A stretch of 32,020 bases of DNA from a virus: IMG/VR virus record IMGVR_UViG_3300002835_000687, positions 1 to 32,020 of that record, one strand, 5' to 3'. Within the stretch, counting starts at the first letter, position 1. Every line of letters starts with the position of its first letter. This document shows, piece by piece, positions 23,601 to 29,879 of the stretch. Below the pieces are notes generated by a model. That model did not search any database and was not told where the DNA came from. It was given only the letters and a program-made list of their open reading frames with translations. Both the position numbers and the translations under genes were made by a program.

Positions 23601-24114
23601 TTGCGTTGTCTAATGATACAAACTGCTTACGAAGTTCAGAAGCAGATGTGGCTGGCTTACCTAGAACATCGAATGTAAATGTAGGAGTGACGATAACATA
23701 ACCCTTAGGCATAGATGCATCACCAAAAGGCTGCAACTTCTTTTCATTGCCTGCATATGGTTGGAGATAACTTGGATTACCAGATTTGGTTGGTTTGAAT
23801 GAAAAACGAGGATCTTCTTCCATGTCTTTTTGCGACACAGCAAAGACTAAAACCGTCGTCTTAGGATCGTAGTCTTTTAGTATTTCTCTGGCGATGTAGG
23901 GATTGGTAACTTGCTTGATACTGTTAGATGGGACACCAGCCAGTGTCATCATCTTGACTTTTTCTTTGAAATTGAATGGACTCTTAGGTAGTTCTACTTT
24001 ATCAGATGTGGCAATGACTGCATCGCCGAACTTTGACTTGAGCCATTTATAGACCTGTGCATGGCCTTTATGGAAGGGTTGAAAACGCCCTGGATATACT
24101 ACTAAAACTTTCAT
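20635..24114 (-). CDS. Multidomain polyvalent protein: nucleotidyltransferase, zincin, P-loop kinase, Cys/basic modules (1159 aa)
   Basis: At least five modules are visible. (1) Residues 1-190 are a cytidylyl/NMN-adenylyltransferase fold: PGRFQPFHKGH with the HxGH motif (H15, H18) and TSASELRK near 156-163. (2) About 215-320: zinc peptidase-like, HExxH at 277-281 (HELVHH) with ENEAN acids near 305. (3) About 408-600: P-loop kinase, Walker A GGPGSGKD (422-429), INSDV and a basic lid, like zeta-toxin/polynucleotide kinases. (4) About 722-905: small Cys/basic modules including YPSAYANGWAAKWYK (DUF5872-like). (5) About 1076-1157: RRKSFCARMGGM and SLRRWNC (DUF6321-like). L-x-E sites sit at several boundaries. 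The plan fits 'polyvalent' phage proteins delivered with DNA. AGAGGGA precedes the ATG. Confidence 0.8.
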   Translation of the reverse strand: MKVLVVYPGRFQPFHKGHAQVYKWLKSKFGDAVIATSDKVELPKSPFNFKEKVKMMTLAGVPSNSIKQVTNPYIAREILKDYDPKTTVLVFAVSQKDMEEDPRFSFKPTKSGNPSYLQPYAGNEKKLQPFGDASMPKGYVIVTPTFTFDVLGKPATSASELRKQFVSLDNAKQKEFVKDLFGKYDASVHKLLSAKLPKPKTLKQLKEEITRKELAPMLDSFVSFASDKLGLKSMPTVRYKTDDDSYNSFAAYNPSSNELSISTMNRHPMDIFRSVAHELVHHKQNEDGRLGKDIEKEGATGSDIENEANSEAGKIMRWFAKANPDMFGKSYVVETNTAAIGGGIRGLGNVTGEVSPTGVSQYVITNQTSGLWYDDGIDRYWLDKKGSSEYQKKAVKGFKAVRGQLSEGINDPGKLKAIFLAGGPGSGKDYVMNSTLAGEGLKEINSDVAFEYLMQKNGLDLEMPDEERVERDIVRGRAKNITKEQERLALAGRLGLIINGTADDLEKIKTIKQNLEADGYETMMVFVNTSNEVSRERNVERGKMGKRKVPDGTDKQGVPDNSPNIRQQKWDLAQKNIGELQKIFGNEKFAVIDNTADVRKVGPEEKEKIQANFNRIRRMAQQFVRSENQNPAAAKWIEREARNRGITGYQEPKRYKTLTQIRQNVEMPSVIHKPDNDLMNQARRLGLSYYGFGRFGRKVNGINKVLFHSQGGKLVKVQLSEDLRNWFSKTHPEGNWKRVDTKGNIKGDCAREPGEGKPKCMPASRAYSMSKKERAASARRKRREDPVADRSGKGNKPIMVKTESVQKAIDKINRDRMSEQVLMEKNKPTNPELWSRAKSMARKKFDVYPSAYANGWAAKWYKSKGGGWTSVNEEKDTCWDGYEQKGMKKKGNRMVPNCVPVNEAFESFVAESKKKTPWQKMVKALPHLEKNAEEAKKAKEELMRSADKLKQEAMEASVQGGYAFGADGIGPTIGVPRAGTPYGFGYGSAYSMGLSESIQNWMSKESTQQKYMEKYGDLWEEKLVETALKLENAGCGCEHSEEKKSVKKLREGMEGGVNNMSPIPTQRKSEEQLNERGADSKGLYRSTESGAGLTRKGAKHFGIKTAVTTPPSKLKKGGKAWKRRKSFCARMGGMKGPMKDEKGRPTRKAMSLRRWNCEE

Positions 24115-24147
24115 TATTCCCTCTATAGGAACATTAACTTACAGAGG

Positions 24148-24154
24148 TATTTAG
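24148..24154 (-). promoter_or_regulatory. Late-promoter-like box (CTAAATA)
   Basis: Minus strand CACTAAATACC lies 34 bases before the ATG of the 1159-residue gene. It differs by one base from the ATAAATA core of the other boxes, so support is weaker. Confidence 0.3.
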
Positions 24155-24158
24155 TGTT

Positions 24159-24296
24159 TTATTGTTCTGACTCCATGGCCTTGTGCCAATACTTTTTCAG
24201 TATGTCCTGACATTCCTTTTCAGAATATGATTCAGGAACAGGTTTGCCTTTCAATTTTTGCCATATAGCGTTGGCTATCTCTCTTTCCCATGTCAT
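24159..24296 (-). CDS. Small hypothetical protein (45 aa)
   Basis: The ATG at 24296 overlaps the stop of the HAD phosphatase gene as ATGA. The product begins MTWEREIANAIWQKLKG and continues VPESYSEKECQDILKKYW, then ends MESEQ. It looks fully helical, with two amphipathic helices. There is no known family. The overlap with the phosphatase gene is the main support. Confidence 0.6.
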   Translation of the reverse strand: MTWEREIANAIWQKLKGKPVPESYSEKECQDILKKYWHKAMESEQ

Positions 24297-24952
24297 ATCT
24301 CATATTTCTTTCTTTTGAGTGTTTCACGCACAACTGAAGTGATTTCTTCAGCGATGGTCTTGACTTTAGCATTTGGAGTATATTTGGACACTCTACCATC
24401 TTTTACCAGATAACCCACTGCTTCCACGTTCGGATAAAGAGTTGCAACTTTGAATAGTATATCTAAGTTCTTTTCGTGGTCATCCCACATGCGAACACGG
24501 TCAAACTTACCAGTCTTTAGATATCTCTTGAGAATGACACCTTTGTTGATGTGGGCGGGTCCAGACTTTGAGACATTACCTGCACGTTCTACATAGACTT
24601 TATCAATCGGAAATCCATGGTCACGAAACGTCTGTAGAAACTCCTTATGGTCATCAAAGTCTGACCGAGCAGTAAGAATAATCGAATGTGAGTTTTCGGT
24701 CTGTCTTGCGACGATGTTTTTTGCATTATTCAGAACCGAACGGATAGGCTTGAATGTATCACGAAAGATTTTGCCTGATCTGAACTGAGCAAAGTCAAAC
24801 TTTTCATCTGGTGCTAGTTTGTAAGAATTAAACTCACCGGGTTCCAATATCTTTACTGTTTTGCCGTCCTTGACAACACCAACTCTGGCCGATGTTCGAC
24901 CAAGAGTGTCATCGATATCCCACACATTCAATGTACGGATTTCTTTATTCAT
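24293..24952 (-). CDS. HAD-superfamily phosphatase, RNA-repair-like type (219 aa)
   Basis: All HAD motifs are present: motif I DIDDT (D12 nucleophile, D14 acid/base), motif II ILTARS (T94), a lysine at K137 or K142 for motif III, and motif IV WDDHEKN (D157, D158). The order and the RMWDDHEKN end are like the phosphatase half of polynucleotide kinase/phosphatase and the 'Swiss army knife' RNA-repair HAD domain, which remove 3'-phosphates. The insert between motif I and II (residues about 20-85) is a small cap. It overlaps the ligase-like gene upstream and a 45-residue gene downstream by ATGA, so the end-processing genes are translated together. Confidence 0.85.
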   Translation of the reverse strand: MNKEIRTLNVWDIDDTLGRTSARVGVVKDGKTVKILEPGEFNSYKLAPDEKFDFAQFRSGKIFRDTFKPIRSVLNNAKNIVARQTENSHSIILTARSDFDDHKEFLQTFRDHGFPIDKVYVERAGNVSKSGPAHINKGVILKRYLKTGKFDRVRMWDDHEKNLDILFKVATLYPNVEAVGYLVKDGRVSKYTPNAKVKTIAEEITSVVRETLKRKKYEI

Positions 24953-26184
24953 TTTGACCAGTTCTTAGTAGCATTGAAGTTAGCTTGTGAAAATTCTAAT
25001 CTATCGATTAACTTGACGGCTTTACCTATTCGGTCAATAGCAACAAAACCTTCTGGCGATGTAACTTTTAATCCAGTCGAATCAATTCGAAGATAAGTGC
25101 CTAGAGAATCGCGGACTGTCTGGAGTTTCTTGACAATCATGTTCTTTGCTTTTGTTAGCAAGTTTTGCAAATCAAATATCTTCTTCAATTCATTCTTGTT
25201 GCTTGTATAGAAACGCATCACGATATTTTTTTCTTGCTGTCTCTTGGTCTTTGTATCAGCCTTTTTTGCATCGGTAATGTTCTTGTTTAACTTTCTTTCG
25301 ACCTCAAGAATGAGTCCTTGAACGTGAGCAGCAGTATTAGTAATCTCTTGACCTTCACGAACTTTGGAATTATTCCATGCTTTGATTTGAGTTTTATATC
25401 CTTCGTTCGTAGCAATCTCATTTAGTGTCCTTGCTGAGATTGTTCTGAACAGTGTGCCTGCTTGTGATAGAAGGCCATTTAGTTCAGCCGTTTCTGATGC
25501 AGTAAACGTGGCTGTACCAGATGCATCAACAAAAGATGCATCGCGGAACCAGACATTCTTTGACTGTCTAAGATTTCCAATGTCAGCACCAAACGATGCC
25601 TTCATATTTTCCATACTATCTCCAGAATAAGTCGTATGCCATACTATGCCTATTTTAGCAGATTTTATCTGTTTTGCAAGTGAAGAATCTGCTGGTACAG
25701 TATATACGATTGTGTTCGGCTGAAAAGTGATATAATCTTTTCCATCAATCTTTTCTGACTTCAAGTCTTCTTTGGTAAACATCATATCGCCTTGCAATAT
25801 ACCATCAATGCCGAGTTCAGGAAGATATTGTAAAGCGATCTTTAGTTTCCTGTTTAGGCCTTCGCCAGGATGATTATTGTCAATGTCATTGTTCGTATAG
25901 TTCAACTTTGCATTCTTTGCGAACACGCCTTTGGTGCCCACAAAGAATTTTCCATTCTCTGGATTAATACCAGCAAATATGGCTGGTGCACCATCCCACT
26001 TAGTTGTGAGATTTAGAGTTTTACCAGTAGCATGACCAGAAAGCATATCACGAAGAGACTGTAAAAAGGATATTGCACCTCTTGTGCCAGAAACTCCTCC
26101 ATTGAGTACCTCGTCCTCTAGGTGTTCTAAGTGAAGGTTCTTACCTTCTTTTGCTTCTGTTAAGTAATTTTGATAGTTTAACAT
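24949..26184 (-). CDS. DUF6267-type protein with nucleotidyltransferase/ligase motifs and capsid-targeting-like start (411 aa)
   Basis: I recognise this as the DUF6267 family of T4-like phages. It carries the motif order of covalent nucleotidyltransferases (DNA/RNA ligases, capping enzymes): motif I TKWDGAP (K62 as candidate AMP-linked Lys, then D64-G65), a motif III-like ILQGDMMF (129-136), motif IV PEGFVAI (377-383) and motif V AVKLIDRLEF (389-398). The spacing between III and IV is long and filled with helices. Its first residues, MLNYQNYLTEAKEG, resemble the T4 capsid targeting sequence MKTYQEFIAEA, with an L-T-E|A cleavage-like site. AAGGATTAAAA precedes the ATG. The HAD phosphatase follows with ATGA overlap. 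Ligase activity is inferred from motifs only. Confidence 0.75.
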   Translation of the reverse strand: MLNYQNYLTEAKEGKNLHLEHLEDEVLNGGVSGTRGAISFLQSLRDMLSGHATGKTLNLTTKWDGAPAIFAGINPENGKFFVGTKGVFAKNAKLNYTNNDIDNNHPGEGLNRKLKIALQYLPELGIDGILQGDMMFTKEDLKSEKIDGKDYITFQPNTIVYTVPADSSLAKQIKSAKIGIVWHTTYSGDSMENMKASFGADIGNLRQSKNVWFRDASFVDASGTATFTASETAELNGLLSQAGTLFRTISARTLNEIATNEGYKTQIKAWNNSKVREGQEITNTAAHVQGLILEVERKLNKNITDAKKADTKTKRQQEKNIVMRFYTSNKNELKKIFDLQNLLTKAKNMIVKKLQTVRDSLGTYLRIDSTGLKVTSPEGFVAIDRIGKAVKLIDRLEFSQANFNATKNWSK

Positions 26185-26193
26185 TTTTAATCC

Positions 26194-27501
26194 TTAAGGC
26201 AATCTAAGTTCGTAGTTAACCATGCCTTGCTTGGCATCAATATCATCTATGGCAGATTTTGATCCTATGATCTGAATGGTCGCTGAAGCTGAAGGTACCA
26301 TTCTATATTTTACTTTACCTTTTTTCCATTCTGCAATATCTAAGTTTGCCTGCCAAAAGTTTTTACCTGCTAATATTTCAACCATAGCAGCAACAGATTT
26401 GGGATCTGAGTTTAATCTATCTGCCATCGATCTTGAGAAGAATGCTGTCATTGAATATGGAAGTTTATCAACAATCTTTTTATCTGCTGATTTTTTAATT
26501 ATATCTAAAACTTGTTTTGCTTCAGGTGTTAACTTTTTAGGATTCTTACCATAAGTTTTTACATTTGTATATATTGCATATGGATCTTTAACCGTTGCTC
26601 TTGAAAGTCTCAATACTTTTCTGATACCATATTCATATACGACTTCTTTTGATCCTTGTTTCGATGTAAGAGCGGCAGAAGAGACGCCTGCTTTTCTGGC
26701 CGAATCAATAACATCATTTATGACGCTTCCAGAAGGCACGTTAGAATCCATTGCCTTGTTCAGAAGATTCGAAAAGAATGAAGCTTTAGCACCAACACCA
26801 TACTTTGAGCTAATTGGAACAACAGTGCCGTTGCTCATAACAAGAAAACTATCTACACCAGAGAACGAAGGATCAGTAGGAACACAGAACATATCAACTG
26901 TACCTTTGTAGAACTTTGTAGAAAAAGGTTGTGTGTTATTCTTAAGTGCAAGTAGTCCTATGATTACTTCACCAACATATTTACCCAACTCATTAATATC
27001 TGAGTCTGGTATTTGTTTTTGCCAAATGAGTGTTTCATAGTTGCTCTTTGCAAAGCTCTCAAAAACTTCTATAATACTTTCAGATACTTTAGAATTTGAT
27101 TTAAGACCTTTAAGTATAGAGTTCATCAAAGATGTATGATTACTGAACGTCATACAATCAACTTTTTTACCACCAAACGCAACTTGCTTCTTTGTTCCAT
27201 ATTTTGTCAAAGTCTCGGCTCTTACACCTAGATTTTCTGTAGCACCTTTCTTAAGAATTGGTTTGCCGATATATTTCTCTGAAACGAAACCTTCTACTTC
27301 TTTTCCTTTTTTCACATATTTAATTTGATACTTGGGAGAGAAGGCTGGCATCTTGACAACTGTGATAGGTGAACCATCTTCTAAAGTGTCAATGAATGCG
27401 TTTTCACCGTCAGTAACTTTAGCTGGTCCTTTAACTATTGCAGTTTGAACATCTTCTTTAGAGAAGTATTTTTGCCATTTTTGTGCGCCAGTGCTAGCCA
27501 T
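26194..27501 (-). CDS. Conserved phage protein of unknown function, SH3-like N-terminus (435 aa)
   Basis: The N-terminal part has an SH3-like strand pattern (TVVKMPAFSPKYQIKYVKKG, VEGFVSEKYIGKP, residues 45-80). The central part has KYVGEVIIGLLAL (E178), GVDSFLVMS (D217) and VPISSKYG (S231, K233). The order helix-Glu, Asp, then S-x-K is similar to degenerate PD-(D/E)XK nuclease cores, but with Ser instead of the second acid, so catalysis is doubtful. The C-terminal region (KYRMVPSASATIQIIG) is beta-rich. It lies directly upstream of the ligase-like gene with a nine-base gap and behind a late-promoter-like box, so it belongs to the same late unit. The function is not known. Confidence 0.68.
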   Translation of the reverse strand: MASTGAQKWQKYFSKEDVQTAIVKGPAKVTDGENAFIDTLEDGSPITVVKMPAFSPKYQIKYVKKGKEVEGFVSEKYIGKPILKKGATENLGVRAETLTKYGTKKQVAFGGKKVDCMTFSNHTSLMNSILKGLKSNSKVSESIIEVFESFAKSNYETLIWQKQIPDSDINELGKYVGEVIIGLLALKNNTQPFSTKFYKGTVDMFCVPTDPSFSGVDSFLVMSNGTVVPISSKYGVGAKASFFSNLLNKAMDSNVPSGSVINDVIDSARKAGVSSAALTSKQGSKEVVYEYGIRKVLRLSRATVKDPYAIYTNVKTYGKNPKKLTPEAKQVLDIIKKSADKKIVDKLPYSMTAFFSRSMADRLNSDPKSVAAMVEILAGKNFWQANLDIAEWKKGKVKYRMVPSASATIQIIGSKSAIDDIDAKQGMVNYELRLP

Positions 27502-27530
27502 TTTTTAGTTCCAAAATTTGGTTTTATTCT

Positions 27531-27725
27531 TTATTTATCTTCTTTTTCCTCAAACTCTTTCCACTTGTCCAATGGGCAGGAAACGAAGGGTAGCAAAGTC
27601 TTGTAGTCCATAAAGCATCCACATTCAGCACATTGAGAATTTCTAGGATTGAATCTATCACATCCTCTACAAACAGACAGTCTTTCTTCTGAGATTTTAA
27701 ATCTGTTCTTAAAAAAGTTCTTCAT
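27531..27725 (-). CDS. Small zinc-ribbon protein (64 aa)
   Basis: The product has CRGCDRFNPRNSQCAECGC with two CxxC pairs and ends SCPLDKWKEFEEKEDK. Proteins with this C..C ... C..CGC.M..K ... CP..KW pattern are common in phages of Gram-negative bacteria and often sit next to glycosyltransferase or structural genes; no activity is known to me. GGAGACTTGTT precedes the ATG. The gene is divergent from the plus-strand glycosyltransferase, so the 56 bases between them must hold both start signals. Confidence 0.78.
   Translation of the reverse strand: MKNFFKNRFKISEERLSVCRGCDRFNPRNSQCAECGCFMDYKTLLPFVSCPLDKWKEFEEKEDK
27532..27538 (-). promoter_or_regulatory. Late-promoter-like box (ATAAATA)
   Basis: Minus strand AAGATAAATAAAG, 31 bases before the ATG of the 435-residue gene and overlapping the end of the zinc-ribbon gene. 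It would start the ligase-like/HAD late unit. Confidence 0.5.
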
Positions 27726-27781
27726 AACAAGTCTCCAAAAATTGATTATATATAACTATGTATATCATCATGGAGTACATA

Positions 27782-29056
27782 ATGTCTGATAAAATCTTTG
27801 TGCAAATTGCTGCCTATCGTGATCCAGAACTTCTTCCAACAATCCGAGATTGTATTAAACGGGCTGATAATCCAGAAGACCTTGTGTTTGCCATTGCTTG
27901 GCAACGGGCTAAGGAAGATACCTGGGACACTTTGGAAGAATATAAAAACGATTCACGATTTAAGATCATCGAAATTGATTATAAAGAAGCACAAGGTACC
28001 TGTTGGGCTAGACATCTTTTAAATGAAGCGTATGACGGCGAAAAATATACGTTGCAGTTAGACAGTCATCATAGATTTGTTCGTGGATGGGATACCAAGT
28101 GTAAGAAGATGATGTTAGATTTGATAGAAGAAGGATACTCAAAGCCTCTTCTCACAGCATATGTTCCTTCGTATGATCCAGACAATGATCCTGCCTCGAG
28201 AGCAAAGGAAGTTTGGAAACTTACTTTTGATAGATTTACACCAGAAGGTGTGGTGTTTATGCTTCCTACTGGAGTAGATGACATTGACATTTACAAGTTA
28301 CCTATTCCTACTAGATTCTTTTCTGCTCATTTTATGTTCACTTTTGGACAATTTATCAAAGATGTGCCTTACGATCCAAATTTATACTTTCACGGTGAAG
28401 AGATTACGATGGCAGTTCGTGCTTATACGCACGGATACGATCTGTTTATTCCCAATGAGATTATTTGTTGGCACGAATATACTAGAAAAAAGCGTGTTCG
28501 CCACTGGGATGAAAAAGATAATGGATGGGAAAAAAGAAATGATGCTTCTCTAAAGAGATCAAAACAACTTCTACAAGTTGATGGCGATAAAGCAAACTAT
28601 GATTTTGGTATATATGGTTTTGGCACAGAAAGAACGAAACAAGATTATGAAGAATATGCTGGAATAAGATTTGAAGATAGAGCAGTGCAGCAATATACTC
28701 TAGAACATTATGATCCACCAAATCCTATCTACAGAAACGAGATTGCTCGTCAAAAGTCTTATAAAAACATTTTCAAACATTGTCTAGATGTATGGAAAGA
28801 ATCAATTACAGAAACAGACTGTGATTTTTGGGTTGTTGCATTTAAAGACGAAAAAGATAACGACATGTATAGAGAAGACGCTAACAAATACGAAATTGAA
28901 AATATTGTTAATAATCCAGAAACTCTTGATGGCGACTTCTACAATATTTGGAGACAGTTTGACACAAAAAAGAGACCGCACAAATGGATTGTATGGCCTC
29001 ATAGTGCGAGTAAAGGATGGTTAGATCCTATAGAAAATACTATTCCTGATATTTAA
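27782..29056 (+). CDS. GlcNAc-type glycosyltransferase (Pfam GlcNAc family, 424 aa)
   Basis: This is the only plus-strand gene. The product begins SDKIFVQIAAYRDPELLPTI, then GTCWARHLLNEAYDGEKY and TLQLDSHHRFVRGWD, where the D-x-H is the expected metal/UDP site. Further motifs are FSAHFMFTFG, YFHGEEITMAVRAYT and WHEYTRKKRVRHW. This matches the family of the eukaryotic Skp1-hydroxyproline GlcNAc transferase, also found in bacteria and phages, which moves GlcNAc from UDP-GlcNAc. I choose the ATG at 27782, with GGAG six bases upstream, over earlier in-frame ATGs. Residues from about 330 on are less typical. The 3' end overlaps the dps stop by convergence. Confidence 0.88.
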   Translation: MSDKIFVQIAAYRDPELLPTIRDCIKRADNPEDLVFAIAWQRAKEDTWDTLEEYKNDSRFKIIEIDYKEAQGTCWARHLLNEAYDGEKYTLQLDSHHRFVRGWDTKCKKMMLDLIEEGYSKPLLTAYVPSYDPDNDPASRAKEVWKLTFDRFTPEGVVFMLPTGVDDIDIYKLPIPTRFFSAHFMFTFGQFIKDVPYDPNLYFHGEEITMAVRAYTHGYDLFIPNEIICWHEYTRKKRVRHWDEKDNGWEKRNDASLKRSKQLLQVDGDKANYDFGIYGFGTERTKQDYEEYAGIRFEDRAVQQYTLEHYDPPNPIYRNEIARQKSYKNIFKHCLDVWKESITETDCDFWVVAFKDEKDNDMYREDANKYEIENIVNNPETLDGDFYNIWRQFDTKKRPHKWIVWPHSASKGWLDPIENTIPDI

Positions 29057-29496
29057 GACTTCATACCAGCAGTAGCACGAAGCATCCAACCGTGCTTCTT
29101 GTGAATGTCCATACGGTCTTGCAGAAAGTTGGCCAAACCTAGTTCGCCTTCTTTATCTGCAAGATCGTATGCTTGTTTGAGTGCATCAAGGATGATATTA
29201 TTATCATTGATTAGAATCTGAAACATTCTTTCTGCTGTCGGAATGGTATCAGATTCCTCAATTCTTGTAAGTTCCTTGATTCTGTCTAATGAACTGGGAG
29301 CGAAAGAGTTCACAGCGCGGATCTGTTCTGCAATCGTGTCCACTGCACCATGCAATTCTTCGTATAGATTGCCAAAGAAAGCATGATACTCAGAAAAATT
29401 TGGACCAATTACGTTCCAGTGAAAAGAGTGCGTCTTTAGATACATAGTGAATGTATCGGCCAAAACAATCTTTAATACGTTATGAAGTTCTTCCAT
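29053..29496 (-). CDS. dps: Dps-like ferritin-fold protein (147 aa)
   Basis: The four-helix ferritin fold of Dps is clear: THSFHWNVIGPNFSEYHAFF followed by ELHGAVDTIAEQIRA. H26, H38, D53 and E57 align with E. coli Dps H51, H63, D78 and E82 at the ferroxidase site. The place of D67 is taken by G42, so iron oxidation may be altered or lost; phage members seem to share this. Dps oligomers store iron and protect DNA from oxidative damage. Its stop overlaps that of the plus-strand glycosyltransferase. GGGAG precedes the ATG and a late-promoter-like box lies 26 bases upstream. Confidence 0.85.
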   Translation of the reverse strand: MEELHNVLKIVLADTFTMYLKTHSFHWNVIGPNFSEYHAFFGNLYEELHGAVDTIAEQIRAVNSFAPSSLDRIKELTRIEESDTIPTAERMFQILINDNNIILDALKQAYDLADKEGELGLANFLQDRMDIHKKHGWMLRATAGMKS

Positions 29497-29521
29497 TTTA
29501 TTCTCCCATAAGTGATACGAT

Positions 29522-29528
29522 TATTTAT
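29522..29528 (-). promoter_or_regulatory. Late-promoter-like box (ATAAATA)
   Basis: Minus strand TTAATAAATAATCG, 26 bases before the dps ATG, in the gap after the RlpA-like gene. It is one of the best matches of the set to the T4 late consensus. Confidence 0.5.
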
Positions 29529-29869
29529 TAACCTACCACCTTAATCTCCACTTTACAAACGCCATGACAACCTATTGCGCGGGCTGCGGCTCTTGATAGA
29601 TCAATCGTACGGCCCTTAATAAACGGACCGCGGTCATTGATTCTAACGATAACAGATTTACCTTTATATGTGACACGAACTTTTGTGCCGAACGGTAATG
29701 TTCTATGTGCTGCTGTCAGTGCATTAGGATTAAACTTCTCGCCATTGGCGGTTCTTTTACTCTTACTGCACTGTCCAGGTGTTGCACAGTCATACCATGA
29801 AGCAATTGTTGCTTCGGCCGGGCTGATGAATAACATCAATCCAACCAATAAAGTTACTAATGATTTCAT
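29528..29869 (-). CDS. RlpA-like double-psi beta-barrel protein, secreted (113 aa)
   Basis: Residues 1-20 form a signal peptide ([20 protein letters not shown]), with cleavage expected after A20. The mature part is one RlpA domain: [45 protein letters not shown] and AAARAIG. In bacteria RlpA is a septal lytic transglycosylase for peptidoglycan without stem peptides; the conserved Asp in the IDLS part is present. No lipobox and no SPOR domain are present, unlike chromosomal RlpA. Similar single-domain versions occur in T4-like phages. It may loosen the wall during infection or release. Four cysteines, C28, C34, C99 and C103, may form disulfides. Confidence 0.88.
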   Translation of the reverse strand: MKSLVTLLVGLMLFISPAEATIASWYDCATPGQCSKSKRTANGEKFNPNALTAAHRTLPFGTKVRVTYKGKSVIVRINDRGPFIKGRTIDLSRAAARAIGCHGVCKVEIKVVG

Positions 29870-29879
29870 ATATGGTTCC

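Noticed and set aside
20635-24114. Possibility that the 1159-residue frame is several genes fused by sequencing error
   Set aside because: The frame is continuous with no internal strong ribosome site plus ATG noted at the module borders, and base composition is even; treated as one gene.
27508-27524. Near-palindrome around CCAAAATTTGG before the 435-residue gene
   Set aside because: Short, imperfect, AT-rich and without T-run; may be chance.
27726-27781. Late promoter in the divergent gap (TATATATAAC)
   Set aside because: AT-rich with several TATA-like words, but none has the ATAAATA core or a proper -35 at standard spacing; start signals must be here but cannot be placed.
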